Below the pieces are notes generated by a model. The model saw only the letters and a list, made by a program, of their open reading frames with translations. It made no database searches and was not told the DNA's origin. Below are positions 19,462 through 28,843 of a stretch of DNA of 64,000 nucleotides, piece by piece; the stretch's first letter is position 1; every line of letters begins with the position of its first letter. A program made the position numbers and the translations under genes. The DNA comes from an uncultured Bacilli bacterium (GTDB lineage Bacteria; Bacillota_I; Bacilli_A; RF39; UBA660), in contig CAKOSH010000001.1 of the NCBI GenBank assembly GCA_934102215.1, forward strand, positions 1 through 64,000. The letters are read 5' to 3'.

Positions 19462-20967
19462 CTAATTATTTTTTATAATTAAACTTTCACCTGTCATTTC
19501 CTTAGGTTTACTTATTTCATATATATCAACTATAGTTGGTATCACATCTTTAAGAGTACCATCTTTTTTTAGTTTATAATCTTTATTACATATCACAAAT
19601 GGAACTTTGCTTAACGTATTAGTAGTAATAACTTTACCACTTGTATCTTTCATAAATTCACAATTACCATGACTAGATGTTATAACAACTTCATAATAAT
19701 TTTCATCTGCCTTTTCAAGTATTTTACCTATACAATAATCACATGCTTCAAGAGCCCTTACCGTCGCTGGAATATTTCCTGTATGACCTAGCACATCAGG
19801 ATTAGCATAATCAGCAAGTATAAAATCAAAATCTTCATCTATTGCTTCAATTATCGCGCCAGTTACTTCTGCAGCATTCATTTCAGGTTTCATATCATAC
19901 CTAACAACTTTAGGTGATGGAACAAGTATTTTATATAAATTTTTATCACTAAACTCTTTACCACCATCAAAATAATAAGTAACTTCATTATATCTAGGTG
20001 ATTCACTAATTCTAGCTTGTTTAAATCCAAGATCAGCAAGATATTCACCAAATGTATTAGTAACCTCTTCATTAGAATAAACACTATCAGCATTTATATC
20101 ATTACCATATAACACTTCATATTTAACATTTTTAAATTTCTTAACCGCAAACATATTAAAACTTTCATCAGTAAAAGAACTAATAAGTTCACTCATATTT
20201 TCAGGTCTAAAATTAATAAACATAACGCCATCATTATCACGTATAACACTATTTTTAGTTATTATACTAGGATTAACAAATTCATCAGTTATACCATTTT
20301 TATAATGAAGTTCAAGACATCTTATATAATCACTAAAAGTATTTCCAACATTATAAACAATCGCATCATAAGCTTTCTTAACTCTATCATAATTACTATC
20401 TCTATCCATTGCATAATATCTTCCAGTAATAGTTCCAATAGTTCCAAGACCAAGTTTACTTACTTTTTGCATAAAATCATTTATTATATTAATTGAATCA
20501 GTAGGTAAACTAGTAACACCATCTGTTATAAAATGAAATATAACACTTTTCACTTTCTTTATTTTAGCAAGTGCAAGTACTGCATAAAAATGTTCCATAC
20601 TTGAATATACATTAGTATTTTGAATAAGGCCTATCAAATGAAGTGTACTATTATTTTCATTAACATGATCCATCATATCAAGTAAAGTATCATTTTCAAA
20701 AAAACTTTTATCTTTAATTTTTTCATTTATAAGAGTAAGTGGACTTTTAATAGTTCTACCACATCCAATAGTCATATGACCTACTTCAGCATTACCAGCT
20801 ATTCCTTTAGGAAGACCAACTACTTCTTCACTAGTAGCAAGTTCACTTACAGAATATTCATTTAATATTTTAGTTAGATTAGGTAAGTTAGACATCTTAA
20901 TAGCATTACCATTATCAGACCCACGTATACCAAAACCATCTAATATTAATAATATAACTTTCTTCAT
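19462..20967 (-). CDS. Phosphoglycerate mutase (iPGM/GpmI) homologue lacking catalytic residues
   Basis: Over its full 501 residues this is homologous to cofactor-independent phosphoglycerate mutase: ILDGFG, VGLPKG..GNAEVGH, GRYYAMDRD, PSPKV..YDMKPEMNA, NPDVLGHTG, PKEMTG. Against the Geobacillus enzyme, as I recall its residue numbering, key positions differ. The phosphorylated Ser62 is Ala60, His123 is Tyr121, Arg153 is Val151, Arg264 is Asn257, metal ligand Asp444 is Ser432 and metal ligand His462 is Asn450. Retained are Asp10, Arg183, Arg189, Arg254, Lys353, Asp391, His395 and His433. Both manganese sites are therefore damaged and the nucleophile is gone. The ORF is intact, so this looks like a maintained pseudoenzyme and not decay. 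A true glycolytic GpmI should exist elsewhere in the genome. Confidence 0.85.
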   Translation of the reverse strand: MKKVILLILDGFGIRGSDNGNAIKMSNLPNLTKILNEYSVSELATSEEVVGLPKGIAGNAEVGHMTIGCGRTIKSPLTLINEKIKDKSFFENDTLLDMMDHVNENNSTLHLIGLIQNTNVYSSMEHFYAVLALAKIKKVKSVIFHFITDGVTSLPTDSINIINDFMQKVSKLGLGTIGTITGRYYAMDRDSNYDRVKKAYDAIVYNVGNTFSDYIRCLELHYKNGITDEFVNPSIITKNSVIRDNDGVMFINFRPENMSELISSFTDESFNMFAVKKFKNVKYEVLYGNDINADSVYSNEEVTNTFGEYLADLGFKQARISESPRYNEVTYYFDGGKEFSDKNLYKILVPSPKVVRYDMKPEMNAAEVTGAIIEAIDEDFDFILADYANPDVLGHTGNIPATVRALEACDYCIGKILEKADENYYEVVITSSHGNCEFMKDTSGKVITTNTLSKVPFVICNKDYKLKKDGTLKDVIPTIVDIYEISKPKEMTGESLIIKNN

Positions 20968-21063
20968 ATATTTCTCCTGTACTTATTCTATCACATCACA
21001 GCAAAAGATAAAAGATTTTTATTTTCCATCAATGAATATAACTTATAAACAAGTTATTAACAT

Positions 21064-21097
21064 TAAAAAAAGAAGCACCATTTCTAGTACATTCTTC
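21064..21097 (-). terminator. Possible terminator after the TasA/BspA-like gene
   Basis: Minus strand: GAAG...CTTC pairing with an imperfect interior, followed by TTTTTTT at 21064-21071. The stem is imperfect, so confidence is low. Confidence 0.4.
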
Positions 21098-21120
21098 ATT
21101 TTAATATAATTAACTCTATA

Positions 21121-22497
21121 TTATTTTTTATCAGCAATGTCAGTGAAGTAACCTGGATTAGCTTCTCCACCATCTATTCGAGCATATTCGCTATCTACAT
21201 GATTTGAATCATAGGTTGTTCCTGCGCCACCTACTAGACTAGTACAACCATCAAACAAATAATCTTTTCCAGCCCAATCAAGTTTATCAATAATAAAATT
21301 ATTACTAACATATATTGTTTTGAGATTAGATGCACCAAAAAACATATGGTTCATAAACTTTACTTTATCAGTATCGAAACTACTTAAATTTAATTCCTTA
21401 ACAATACTATCACGAAACATATAGGTAAAAGTACTAACATTACTTGTATTAAGGTTATTCAAGCCATCTATCGTTGACGCTTTACTGTTCTCAAACATAC
21501 CATACATAGAAGTTAAATTTTTAGTATCAAAGCTACTTAAGTTTAAGGTTGTTGCTTGACTATACCAAAACATATAAGTCATACTAGATACATTACTTGT
21601 ATCGAAGTCACTTAAATCTAATGTTGTTGCTTTCGCATTGTAAAACATAAAATCCATTCTAGTTACATTGCTCGTATCAAGATTTAATAAATTGATACTT
21701 TTAGACTTGCTTTCACCAAACATACCATACATAGAAGTAATAGGTTTATCATTAATATAAGTACATACTTCACTTGCATCTATCTGGTTGATTGAATCTC
21801 GATTTGTAACTGAAACTCCCCAACCATCATCTGTCATATTTTCCCAAGAAAATTCTTCCATATTTATATATCTTGATTCTTGCATATATTTATAAGTAAA
21901 ATCACCTTTTGTAAATGTTGCCCCTTGTGTAAGTTCTCCATCATATGTACAATAAACTGTTGTATCTTTATATTCTTCAATACCAAGTACTCCATTAAAT
22001 TGTTTACCTTGATTATAATTTTGGCTTTCATTTGTTTCTTTGAATAAGAATGTAAACGTATATTCATGTGTGAATCCTGATTCAATTGAAATGTTTTTTG
22101 CTATTCTTTTTGCTCTTACTGGAAGTTCAGTTATTGGTTCACATGTTCCTTCAACTGCTCCACTTTCATTTAATCTCTTACATGTTGCTGAAAGAACTAA
22201 TTCATTTTTAAGAATTGTATTTGTGAGTTCTTGCCATACAATATTGTATGCTGTATCAAGTGTTCCATTGTTTTTTACTGATACAGTCTTTGTAGTAGTC
22301 CATCCTGGTTTAATATTTTGTGCATTTATTGCTGGTCCATCAGTATAAGTAAGTTTTAATGTACCTGCTTCCACTACCATATCTTTTGCGTTATCATTTC
22401 CTTTTACACTTGCACTAAAGTACGCATAAGAAAGTCCTGTTGTTAAAAGCAATAACAATGCAAGTGCTGTTCCAATTAAAATTTTCTTTTCTTTCAT
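21121..22497 (-). CDS. Secreted TasA/camelysin-like protein with BspA-type (DUF285) repeats
   Basis: This 458-residue surface protein has three parts. Residues 1-30 are a signal/anchor segment ending GLSYAYFSASVKGND, a form seen in SipW-dependent TasA/camelysin-type proteins. Residues about 30-175 form a beta-rich module (VVEAGTLKLTYTDG, IKPGWTTTKTVSVKNNGTLD). Residues about 245-390 hold at least five copies of an approximately 24-residue repeat of the type L-x-x-F-D-T-S-N-V-x-x-M-x-x-M-F, the DUF285/BspA-like leucine-rich pattern found in surface adhesins. The N-terminal 175 residues are nearly the same as those of the DGR-target gene at 36917-38185. The promoter spacer contains eight consecutive G residues, which suggests phase-variable expression. 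Confidence 0.88.
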   Translation of the reverse strand: MKEKKILIGTALALLLLLTTGLSYAYFSASVKGNDNAKDMVVEAGTLKLTYTDGPAINAQNIKPGWTTTKTVSVKNNGTLDTAYNIVWQELTNTILKNELVLSATCKRLNESGAVEGTCEPITELPVRAKRIAKNISIESGFTHEYTFTFLFKETNESQNYNQGKQFNGVLGIEEYKDTTVYCTYDGELTQGATFTKGDFTYKYMQESRYINMEEFSWENMTDDGWGVSVTNRDSINQIDASEVCTYINDKPITSMYGMFGESKSKSINLLNLDTSNVTRMDFMFYNAKATTLDLSDFDTSNVSSMTYMFWYSQATTLNLSSFDTKNLTSMYGMFENSKASTIDGLNNLNTSNVSTFTYMFRDSIVKELNLSSFDTDKVKFMNHMFFGASNLKTIYVSNNFIIDKLDWAGKDYLFDGCTSLVGGAGTTYDSNHVDSEYARIDGGEANPGYFTDIADKK

Positions 22498-22524
22498 AAT
22501 TTATCTACCCTACTTTCATTAGTA

Positions 22525-22552
22525 AGTATAGCATAAATTACCCCCCCCGCAA
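22525..22552 (-). promoter_or_regulatory. Promoter with poly-G spacer (candidate phase-variable)
   Basis: Minus strand: -35 TTGCGG (22547-22552), spacer GGGGGGTAATTTATGC (16 bp), -10 TATACT (22525-22530). The run of eight G (22541-22548) spans the end of the -35 and the start of the spacer. One extra G would give the optimal 17-bp spacing. The CDS starts 28 bp downstream. Such a G run is exceptional in this AT-rich window. The rest of 22553-22676 holds no gene. Confidence 0.6.
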
Positions 22553-22676
22553 GCGAACAAACGCTCGTGTTTTTGAATGGAATTTTAGTACAAACAAATG
22601 TTTACATTCTACAAAGTAACAACCTAATAAGACCAATTCGCAGTTAAAAATAACGAAATAAAAGTCCAAAACAAAA

Positions 22677-22702
22677 ACCCAATCTTTTTAAGGACTAGGC
22701 TT
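22677..22702 (-). terminator. Terminator after the CHAP-domain gene
   Basis: Minus strand: AGCCTAGTC-CTTAAAAA-GATTGGGTT with three G-U pairs, then TTTTG. It begins at the stop codon of the CHAP gene. Confidence 0.65.
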
Positions 22703-23597
22703 AATATTCCGGAACTCCATATGCATAAATATATGGACTATTTAATTTATATTTTCTCCTTTTAACATCTTTATTACTAGCATTACCTTCAATCGCATAG
22801 ACATAACCTTTTTCGACTTTTTCAACTAAACCAACATGATCTATTATTCCGTTCCTATTCCAATCAAAAAATATCAAATCTGCTGGTAAAGGTGTATATT
22901 TTGAAGGATATTTTAATGCATTTCTTTCTTTATAATAATCAACACCTTTTTTTACCCATATAAATTTAGGAATAGGTTCACCTAAAACATTATTTTCATT
23001 TGCTACCCAAGAAACAAAAACACAACACCAAAGTACTCTTCTATTAAATCCATACCATGTCCAATACTTTTCTCCTGTATTTCCTATCTCCTTACGAGCA
23101 GTTTCTACCATATTATTTCTAATAATTTCTTCTCTATTTAATTTAAAATTAATTTCATTTCCAAGTTCATTCTCATCATCAAAAATCACTCTTATTATCA
23201 TATCATTATCAACACTAATATTTTCAAATACTTTTTGAATCTCATCTTTATTTAAATTAAATTCTAATATTTTATAATTATCTTTTAAATACATTTTAGG
23301 TTTCTTTTTATTGTCAATTAAATAATCAATAGTACTTTTACTATCATCACCACTTAATGTTTTACTTAAATTATTATATATAACACTTGATTTATCATAA
23401 TATATTTCTATAAAATTATTTGTTAAAACTACATCACTTACTTTTTTTATTTTCATATTATTTTGTTCATAAGTTGTTAACATTTCACTATTAACAGGTA
23501 ATATTATTTTAGAAGAAAATACTATAGTAATCATCACAAATACTAAACTTATCAAAACTATAGTAACAACTTTTTTAACATTTACTTCAAACATCAT
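22701..23597 (-). CDS. Membrane-anchored CHAP-domain peptidoglycan hydrolase
   Basis: A 298-residue protein with an N-terminal transmembrane anchor (about 9-33) and an extracellular part. Residues about 160-298 form a CHAP (NlpC/P60-like) domain, a cysteine amidase/endopeptidase of cell-wall peptide. The catalytic Cys is most likely Cys191 in LWCCVFVSW, with His254 in DHVGLVEKV and a polar residue near AIEGNAS. The middle (about 40-155) is unassigned and may be a beta-domain for cell-wall contact. The double ATG start follows GAGAGG. It is monocistronic with its own terminator. Confidence 0.88.
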   Translation of the reverse strand: MMFEVNVKKVVTIVLISLVFVMITIVFSSKIILPVNSEMLTTYEQNNMKIKKVSDVVLTNNFIEIYYDKSSVIYNNLSKTLSGDDSKSTIDYLIDNKKKPKMYLKDNYKILEFNLNKDEIQKVFENISVDNDMIIRVIFDDENELGNEINFKLNREEIIRNNMVETARKEIGNTGEKYWTWYGFNRRVLWCCVFVSWVANENNVLGEPIPKFIWVKKGVDYYKERNALKYPSKYTPLPADLIFFDWNRNGIIDHVGLVEKVEKGYVYAIEGNASNKDVKRRKYKLNSPYIYAYGVPEY

Positions 23598-23664
23598 GAT
23601 ACCTCTCTATCATACTATTAAAATAAGTATAACAATGAAAATATAATAAGTAAATAACTTTTTA

Positions 23665-25227
23665 TCACATGTGATAATATTTCATCAAATTTGAATATAA
23701 TGAGTTTAATACTGAAACTACATCAACGCTTAATTTTATATTAGTAGCTTTAAATAAACTATCATATATTAAATATTTTTTAAATGGTAAAATAGTTGTA
23801 ACAACTGGATAAGGTAATTTATCATATGGAATAATATTATCTATATTAACATTAATACCTTTTACCATATAAATTCTATCTTGATACATAAATGTCGTAT
23901 ATTCTTCTTCATATTTCATTATAAAATACATACCACGTTTACCTTCTTTGAATTTCTTTATCAAATCTAATTCTTCATTATTAAATTTATACGGATTTAA
24001 AGTGCAAAATTCATTTATTAATTCATCTTTATTTTCCCAAAATGTATCAACTATATCTGTTAAATCATTAGGATTTATACCTGTACGATTATATATTTTT
24101 AAGTGTTTATTTATATTATATTTTTCATTAGTAAATTCTAGTAAAGCAAAGTACAACTTATAAAATAATTTAGCATCTTCTTTACTTAAACAAGCAGCTT
24201 CTTGCAATTTATAATTTTTAAGTTTATCTTTTTCAACTTCTAATTCTTTTTGTTTTAATTTTAATAATTGATTACGTGATAAACCATTAAGTACTCCAGA
24301 TGGTATTTCATCCATAGCTTTATCTAATAATTCCAAAATATTAGATACATCATAATTGTATGAATTTGATATTACTTGAATAAAATACACTAATGGTCCT
24401 CTTTCTTCATCTAACATTGCACAAATTTTAATATCATCAAGTATGGTACTATAACTAAAAGGTAATTGTTTAACAGCATCTATCAATTTATTTACATTTT
24501 TATTATTTATATCAAAATCATTATAAAAATAAGTTCTAAATAGTTTCTTATCTATTTTTCCATATGAAGTAATTTCTTTTTCTTTTCTCAATCTCTCTAT
24601 TTCATCTTTTAAATCATAGAAATCATTATGCAATACTACTGGAACATCATTTCCTAATAATTCTATATCTTCAGTAATAATAGATACATGATAGTTAAAT
24701 AACTTATTATTCAACATATGTTTTAGCACATCTTCTGGGTTCAAATTTAATATTGTTGCTCCCACATTACATGCATTTAAAAGTAGAGTAACGCCCTGTA
24801 TTTTTATATAACCAATTAATATCTCATTTAACTCATCTAGTTTTTTAACTTTATTCCATTTAACATTTTTTATTGCTAAAGTAACTGTATCAATTATTTC
24901 TTCAGGAATAAAAATATCTTTACCAATTTGTATTAAGAATTTATTATCAAGCATATTTCTTTCCCAAAAATATTTATTATCAAGTAATTCATCATTATCA
25001 CAATTATTAATTATCATTTCTAAATATTTTAATTCTTTTGTAGTACATATTTCTATAATATTATTATAATCACTATATACTTTATAAATCTCACTTAACA
25101 TTTTATTTTTTGTAATCTTATCATAATCCTTAAATTCATCCATTATTCTAAAGTAAGATTCAAAAACTTCTTCTTTAGTATATAATTTTAATAAATCACT
25201 CATTTTTTTACTATTCATATTTAACAC
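23665..25227 (-). CDS. Conserved-looking cytoplasmic protein, unknown function
   Basis: I do not recognise this 520-residue protein. It has no signal peptide or clear transmembrane helix and is rich in Leu, Lys, Asn, Asp and Ile, with long helical stretches. A basic/acidic coiled-coil-like part (about 325-345, LLKLKQKELEVEKDKLKNYK) lies in the middle. The C-terminal 120 residues look mixed alpha/beta (GKRGMYFIMKYEEEYTTFMY, YPVVTTILPFKKYLIYD). The start is either the GTG at 25227, 7 bp after AGG, or the ATG three codons later. It is flanked by a CHAP hydrolase and a divergent small membrane protein. Confidence 0.75.
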   Translation of the reverse strand: MLNMNSKKMSDLLKLYTKEEVFESYFRIMDEFKDYDKITKNKMLSEIYKVYSDYNNIIEICTTKELKYLEMIINNCDNDELLDNKYFWERNMLDNKFLIQIGKDIFIPEEIIDTVTLAIKNVKWNKVKKLDELNEILIGYIKIQGVTLLLNACNVGATILNLNPEDVLKHMLNNKLFNYHVSIITEDIELLGNDVPVVLHNDFYDLKDEIERLRKEKEITSYGKIDKKLFRTYFYNDFDINNKNVNKLIDAVKQLPFSYSTILDDIKICAMLDEERGPLVYFIQVISNSYNYDVSNILELLDKAMDEIPSGVLNGLSRNQLLKLKQKELEVEKDKLKNYKLQEAACLSKEDAKLFYKLYFALLEFTNEKYNINKHLKIYNRTGINPNDLTDIVDTFWENKDELINEFCTLNPYKFNNEELDLIKKFKEGKRGMYFIMKYEEEYTTFMYQDRIYMVKGINVNIDNIIPYDKLPYPVVTTILPFKKYLIYDSLFKATNIKLSVDVVSVLNSLYSNLMKYYHM

Positions 25228-25391
25228 TAACCTATCAAAGAAATATTTATTCTATTTTAACAAATTATTAATTGTAATAAAAGACATTTTAAATATCAAA
25301 GGATGTAATATTCAATGTAAACTTAACACATCAATTTTTATTTTTGAACTTATTACCACAATATTATAGTATTATTGTAGTAGGAGGCATA

Positions 25392-26033
25392 ATGAATAAT
25401 AATAATATCAATATGAATAATATTAATTCTTTAGAAGGAGAAATAGAAAATTTATCAAACTATTTTACAAAGAAATCAAAAGAAAATATTAAAAGTTGGT
25501 TAATTACTTCATTATTAATCACAATAGTATTTTGTTTTGTTATAGGAATTGCAATTTATATCATATCTATAACAAATAAAAACATAGATACAAATAAGTT
25601 TCCATTTAATATCAATAGTGAAACATTATTTTCTATGTTTATAATCTTAACAATAGTTGGTGTTTATCTTTATGTATTTCTAACTGCAAGTAAATCAACT
25701 GGTATATCAACATTAAGAATAAAAGTTAATGGAAATGAAAGTGAATTATACAATAAAATGAATGAAATACTTAAGTATTTATATTATAAAGAAAAAACAT
25801 ATAAAGGAAGAAAAGTATTTTATGCGTATAAAGAACGTTGGGCATTTAATATTAATATCACTAGTTTAAAAAGATATCTTGAATATTCTATTGAAAATGG
25901 TGAATTAAAAATAAATGTATGGGCATCAATTTATGGAAAAGAACTTCCAATTGATAATAAAAGAATGGGATTTTATCATAAGAAAGCTTTAGTTTATGAT
26001 TTAGAATATATCAAAGAAAATATAAATAAATAA
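25392..26033 (+). CDS. Two-helix membrane protein, unknown function
   Basis: A 213-residue protein. The start at 25392 is chosen because GTAGGAGG lies 5 bp upstream; the longer reading has no ribosome site. It has an Asn-rich N-terminus (MNNNNINMNN), a short amphipathic stretch, two transmembrane helices (about 37-60 and 80-98) and a C-terminal cytosolic domain of about 110 residues. The latter looks like a small alpha/beta fold (ISTLRIKVNGNESELYNKMN, KVFYAYKERWAFNINITSL). No family is recognised. It is divergent from the 520-residue gene and convergent with the three-paralogue cassette, sharing a bidirectional terminator with it. Confidence 0.75.
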   Translation: MNNNNINMNNINSLEGEIENLSNYFTKKSKENIKSWLITSLLITIVFCFVIGIAIYIISITNKNIDTNKFPFNINSETLFSMFIILTIVGVYLYVFLTASKSTGISTLRIKVNGNESELYNKMNEILKYLYYKEKTYKGRKVFYAYKERWAFNINITSLKRYLEYSIENGELKINVWASIYGKELPIDNKRMGFYHKKALVYDLEYIKENINK

Positions 26034-26053
26034 TTATAAAATTCTTACAAAAT

Positions 26054-26082
26054 AAATAAGCATATCAATTCTATGCTTATTT
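26054..26082. terminator. Bidirectional terminator between the small membrane gene and the paralogue cassette
   Basis: Inverted repeat AAATAAGCAT-9 nt-ATGCTTATTT (26054-26082) with A/T flanks on both sides. Its right arm overlaps the stop of the last paralogue at 26077. Confidence 0.75.
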
Positions 26083-26646
26083 TTGTTTGAATTCTAATCG
26101 TGCTTGATCATCTTTTTGATTTTCTATTTCTTCTAAAACTTCTTGTAAAGCAGTTAATGCTTCATATAATGTTTTTTTATCTTCACTACTTAATATTTTA
26201 TTTAATCTAGCCGCTAATTCAGGCGTTGGAATAACAAGTCCATTTAAACTTTCACTAGGTTCATGTGATTTATTAAATGTATCATATATCTTTTCAGCAT
26301 TTCTTTCTACTCTTGCATAATCGTTATTATCACTAATATGAAGATTTCCAGACGAATCTTCTTCCAAAAATATTACTGGTACAGGTTCTGGCCCAGTTTC
26401 AGTTGAAAATGTAGCAGTTCCACCTATTGTTGACAAAAGAGCTGAATTTGCACTACCTATTTTTCCTGTTTCTTCTACACTTGAACTTATACCATTAAAT
26501 AAAGTATAAGCTTCTCTTCCACAAAGAGCATTACCAGTAGTATCTAAACAAAATGTAGCACCTCCCCACATAGCTGTTGTCCCCAATGAAGACAAAAATA
26601 ACTCTAATGTTTCTTTACCATTATCATTTTTATCATATTTTCCCAT
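26077..26646 (-). CDS. Paralogue A of a three-member family of unknown function
   Basis: A 189-residue protein whose C-terminal 75 residues (from Asn116) match the next two genes. Shared elements are NAEKIYDTF, SxxxSGLxxP-type NGLVIPTPELAARL, and KKTLYEALTALQEVLEE. The N-terminal 110 residues are rich in Gly, Ser and Thr with hydrophobic patches (LGTTAMWGGATFCLDTTGNA) and two Cys, and do not align well with the sister proteins. No signal peptide is evident. It is the last gene of a five-gene run that also has a zincin and a two-helix membrane protein. I do not recognise the family. Confidence 0.8.
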   Translation of the reverse strand: MGKYDKNDNGKETLELFLSSLGTTAMWGGATFCLDTTGNALCGREAYTLFNGISSSVEETGKIGSANSALLSTIGGTATFSTETGPEPVPVIFLEEDSSGNLHISDNNDYARVERNAEKIYDTFNKSHEPSESLNGLVIPTPELAARLNKILSSEDKKTLYEALTALQEVLEEIENQKDDQARLEFKQK

Positions 26647-26660
26647 AACTATTTTCCTTT

Positions 26661-27212
26661 CTATAAATGAAGAACTGTTTCTCTATCTTCATCTTTTACT
26701 ATATCTTCAATTACTTCTTGTAAAGCAGTTAATGTTTCATATATTCTTTCTTTATTATTACTTTTTAATATTTCATCTAGTTTTCTAGCAGTTTCAACAC
26801 TTGGCACAATTAATCCTGAAATTGAACTTTGTCTTTCATGACCTGAATCAAATATATCATATATTTTTTCAGCATTCTTTCCAATTTCAGAAGAAGCTTT
26901 TTTATCATCAAGGTGAAACATACTACTATTTCCATCATCTAAAATTGTATCAGCAGGCATAACATAATCATAAGGATATATAGTTCCACTTGAAGTATTT
27001 AACGAAATAGTTGATGAAGACAATGCAAGTGTACTTTTAAAAGGGCCAAGGGAGTTAAAAGCTTCAGTTGAACTTTCTAATGTAGAAAAAGTAATGGCCC
27101 CTTTTATCAAATACTCTGCTATCTCTACTAATGAGGAAGACACAGTACAAGCAGTAGTAGTTGTACCTGTATTAATTGTTAATTTAGTTATTATATCATC
27201 ATTATTTGTCAT
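26661..27212 (-). CDS. Paralogue B of a three-member family of unknown function
   Basis: A 183-residue protein. From Asn113 it carries the family C-terminal domain (NAEKIYDIF, HERQSSISGLIVPS, YETLTALQEVIEDI). The N-terminus is different again and very rich in Thr and Ser (INTGTTTTACTVSSSLVE, LALSSSTISLNTSSG). It lies 14 bp from paralogue A and overlaps paralogue C by 11 bp, so the three are probably co-translated. Unknown function. Confidence 0.8.
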   Translation of the reverse strand: MTNNDDIITKLTINTGTTTTACTVSSSLVEIAEYLIKGAITFSTLESSTEAFNSLGPFKSTLALSSSTISLNTSSGTIYPYDYVMPADTILDDGNSSMFHLDDKKASSEIGKNAEKIYDIFDSGHERQSSISGLIVPSVETARKLDEILKSNNKERIYETLTALQEVIEDIVKDEDRETVLHL

Positions 27213-27828
27213 TATCTTTACTTTCTAGTTTTAATCTAATTACTTGCTCTTCTTCAATTTTTTTCTCTTCTAACACTTCTTGTAATCCTGTCAACACTTC
27301 ATATAATGTTTTCTTATCATTGCTTTTTAATATAATATCTAATCTCTTAGCAATTTCCATATTAGAAACAACTAATCCTGATACTGAACTTTGCCTTTCA
27401 TGATTCTTATTAAATGTATCATATATTTGTTCAGCATTTCTTTCTACTTTAGCTACATCAGTATTATTACGTGTATAAATATTACCAGAAGATTCAAATA
27501 TTTCAACATCACCAACATGTAATACAAGTGGTTCACCCTTTACAGTACCAGTTAAACATCCAAGACCAGTCATTGCTCCAGTAGAACCAACTGGGCCAAA
27601 ATCAGTAGCTAATTCACCAACACCACTAGTAGTCATAGTTACACCTTTTGTTAATGAAAAAGGTGCTGTACTTTCATTCGCGGTAGAATGTAGTGAACTT
27701 TCAAATAATAATGTCATACCAGCAAGTCCACCTACAAAAAAACCTGTTATTAAAGCATTTTCTCCTTTATCTTTTAATACTTCTTTTCTTTTTTCTTCTT
27801 TATTATTTTTAAAATCATCATCACTCAT
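27202..27828 (-). CDS. Paralogue C of a three-member family of unknown function
   Basis: A 208-residue protein. The start at 27828 (MSDDDFKNNK) is preferred over an ATG 12 codons upstream because GAGGAGAA lies 7 bp before it. A charged N-terminus is followed by a Gly-rich hydrophobic stretch (about 24-43, ALITGFFVGGLAGMTLLFES) that could insert in a membrane, then Thr/Gly-rich sequence. The shared domain starts near Asn131 (NAEQIYDTF, NHERQSSVSGLVVS, LYEVLTGLQEVLEE). It comes 25 bp after the zincin gene. Confidence 0.8.
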   Translation of the reverse strand: MSDDDFKNNKEEKRKEVLKDKGENALITGFFVGGLAGMTLLFESSLHSTANESTAPFSLTKGVTMTTSGVGELATDFGPVGSTGAMTGLGCLTGTVKGEPLVLHVGDVEIFESSGNIYTRNNTDVAKVERNAEQIYDTFNKNHERQSSVSGLVVSNMEIAKRLDIILKSNDKKTLYEVLTGLQEVLEEKKIEEEQVIRLKLESKDNDK

Positions 27829-27853
27829 AATAATTTTCTCCTCATTAATTATA

Positions 27854-28843
27854 TTATAATACAACTCCCTGTTTATTTTCCATACCCATGCTTCTTAAAA
27901 CTGAATTCAAATATTTTGATTTATTCATCATAGCTCTTAAATTATCATTAAGCTTATTTTCATCATCAATAAACACTTTTCCATACTTCATATTCCTATA
28001 AAAATCTATAGTCTTTTGATTATAATTTGATATTAATTCACATAGATACATTCTTATATCTTCTCTTTCAGGAATATTATCAACACTTATCACACTTAAT
28101 ATTACATTATCTATAAGTCTAGCATTTCCACTATTTCTCTCATTATATAATTCTTCTATACTTTTAATACCATTTTCATCAAATACAATTCCTAATATTT
28201 TATATTCACTTAATAATTCTGGATATTTTTTTAAATATGAACTAGCATTTCTTAAAAACATATTTAATTTTAAACCAGGTACATTATTTCTATCATATGT
28301 AACTTCTAAATTATCATTTAAAAACTCTAATGATTTAATTATTATATCTACTTTCTTATCATCTTTTTTATAACCTGATTTTTCTTTTGCTTTTTTATAT
28401 CCCTCAAGTGATGCTTTTATTTCTCCAGTAGAAACATCATAATTTCTTGACATTTTTCTTGATAATATTACTCTTTTTACAAGACTCATATTTATATCTA
28501 TAGCTGGTTGTCTTAGTTCATAAAGATATGAAATATATTCAAGTAATGATACAAAATGTTCATAATCATTAAATCCTTCTTCTTTAGTTTTTTCAAATGT
28601 TTTTATATGTTCTATTTCATGAGCAATAGTTTCATACATATAAAACATTGCATCATCACTACTTAAATTTTTAAATGAATTTAAATTTATTACTACTTCA
28701 TATTTACCATTTTTTATATTAGGTTTTACATATCCATTAGATTTAACAAGTGGAGAATTTATAATTTTAAGAGTTACTCCATCAAATCCTTCTTTTTCTA
28801 TTTCTTCACTAAATACTTTTTTACAATAATCTTTATTCTTCAT
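27854..28843 (-). CDS. Zincin-like protein (HExxH), unknown substrate
   Basis: A 329-residue protein without a signal peptide. It contains the zinc-protease motif HEIEH (His75, Glu76, His79) in the helix YETIAHEIEHIKTF. A downstream acidic helix (EYISYLYELRQPAIDINM, about 102-119) could supply the third ligand. The rest is helical and charged and not recognised. The gene overlaps the start region of the two-helix membrane gene upstream by 11 bp and is followed by the three paralogues. Processing of the paralogues by this enzyme is a natural guess, with no direct evidence. Confidence 0.78.
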   Translation of the reverse strand: MKNKDYCKKVFSEEIEKEGFDGVTLKIINSPLVKSNGYVKPNIKNGKYEVVINLNSFKNLSSDDAMFYMYETIAHEIEHIKTFEKTKEEGFNDYEHFVSLLEYISYLYELRQPAIDINMSLVKRVILSRKMSRNYDVSTGEIKASLEGYKKAKEKSGYKKDDKKVDIIIKSLEFLNDNLEVTYDRNNVPGLKLNMFLRNASSYLKKYPELLSEYKILGIVFDENGIKSIEELYNERNSGNARLIDNVILSVISVDNIPEREDIRMYLCELISNYNQKTIDFYRNMKYGKVFIDDENKLNDNLRAMMNKSKYLNSVLRSMGMENKQGVVL

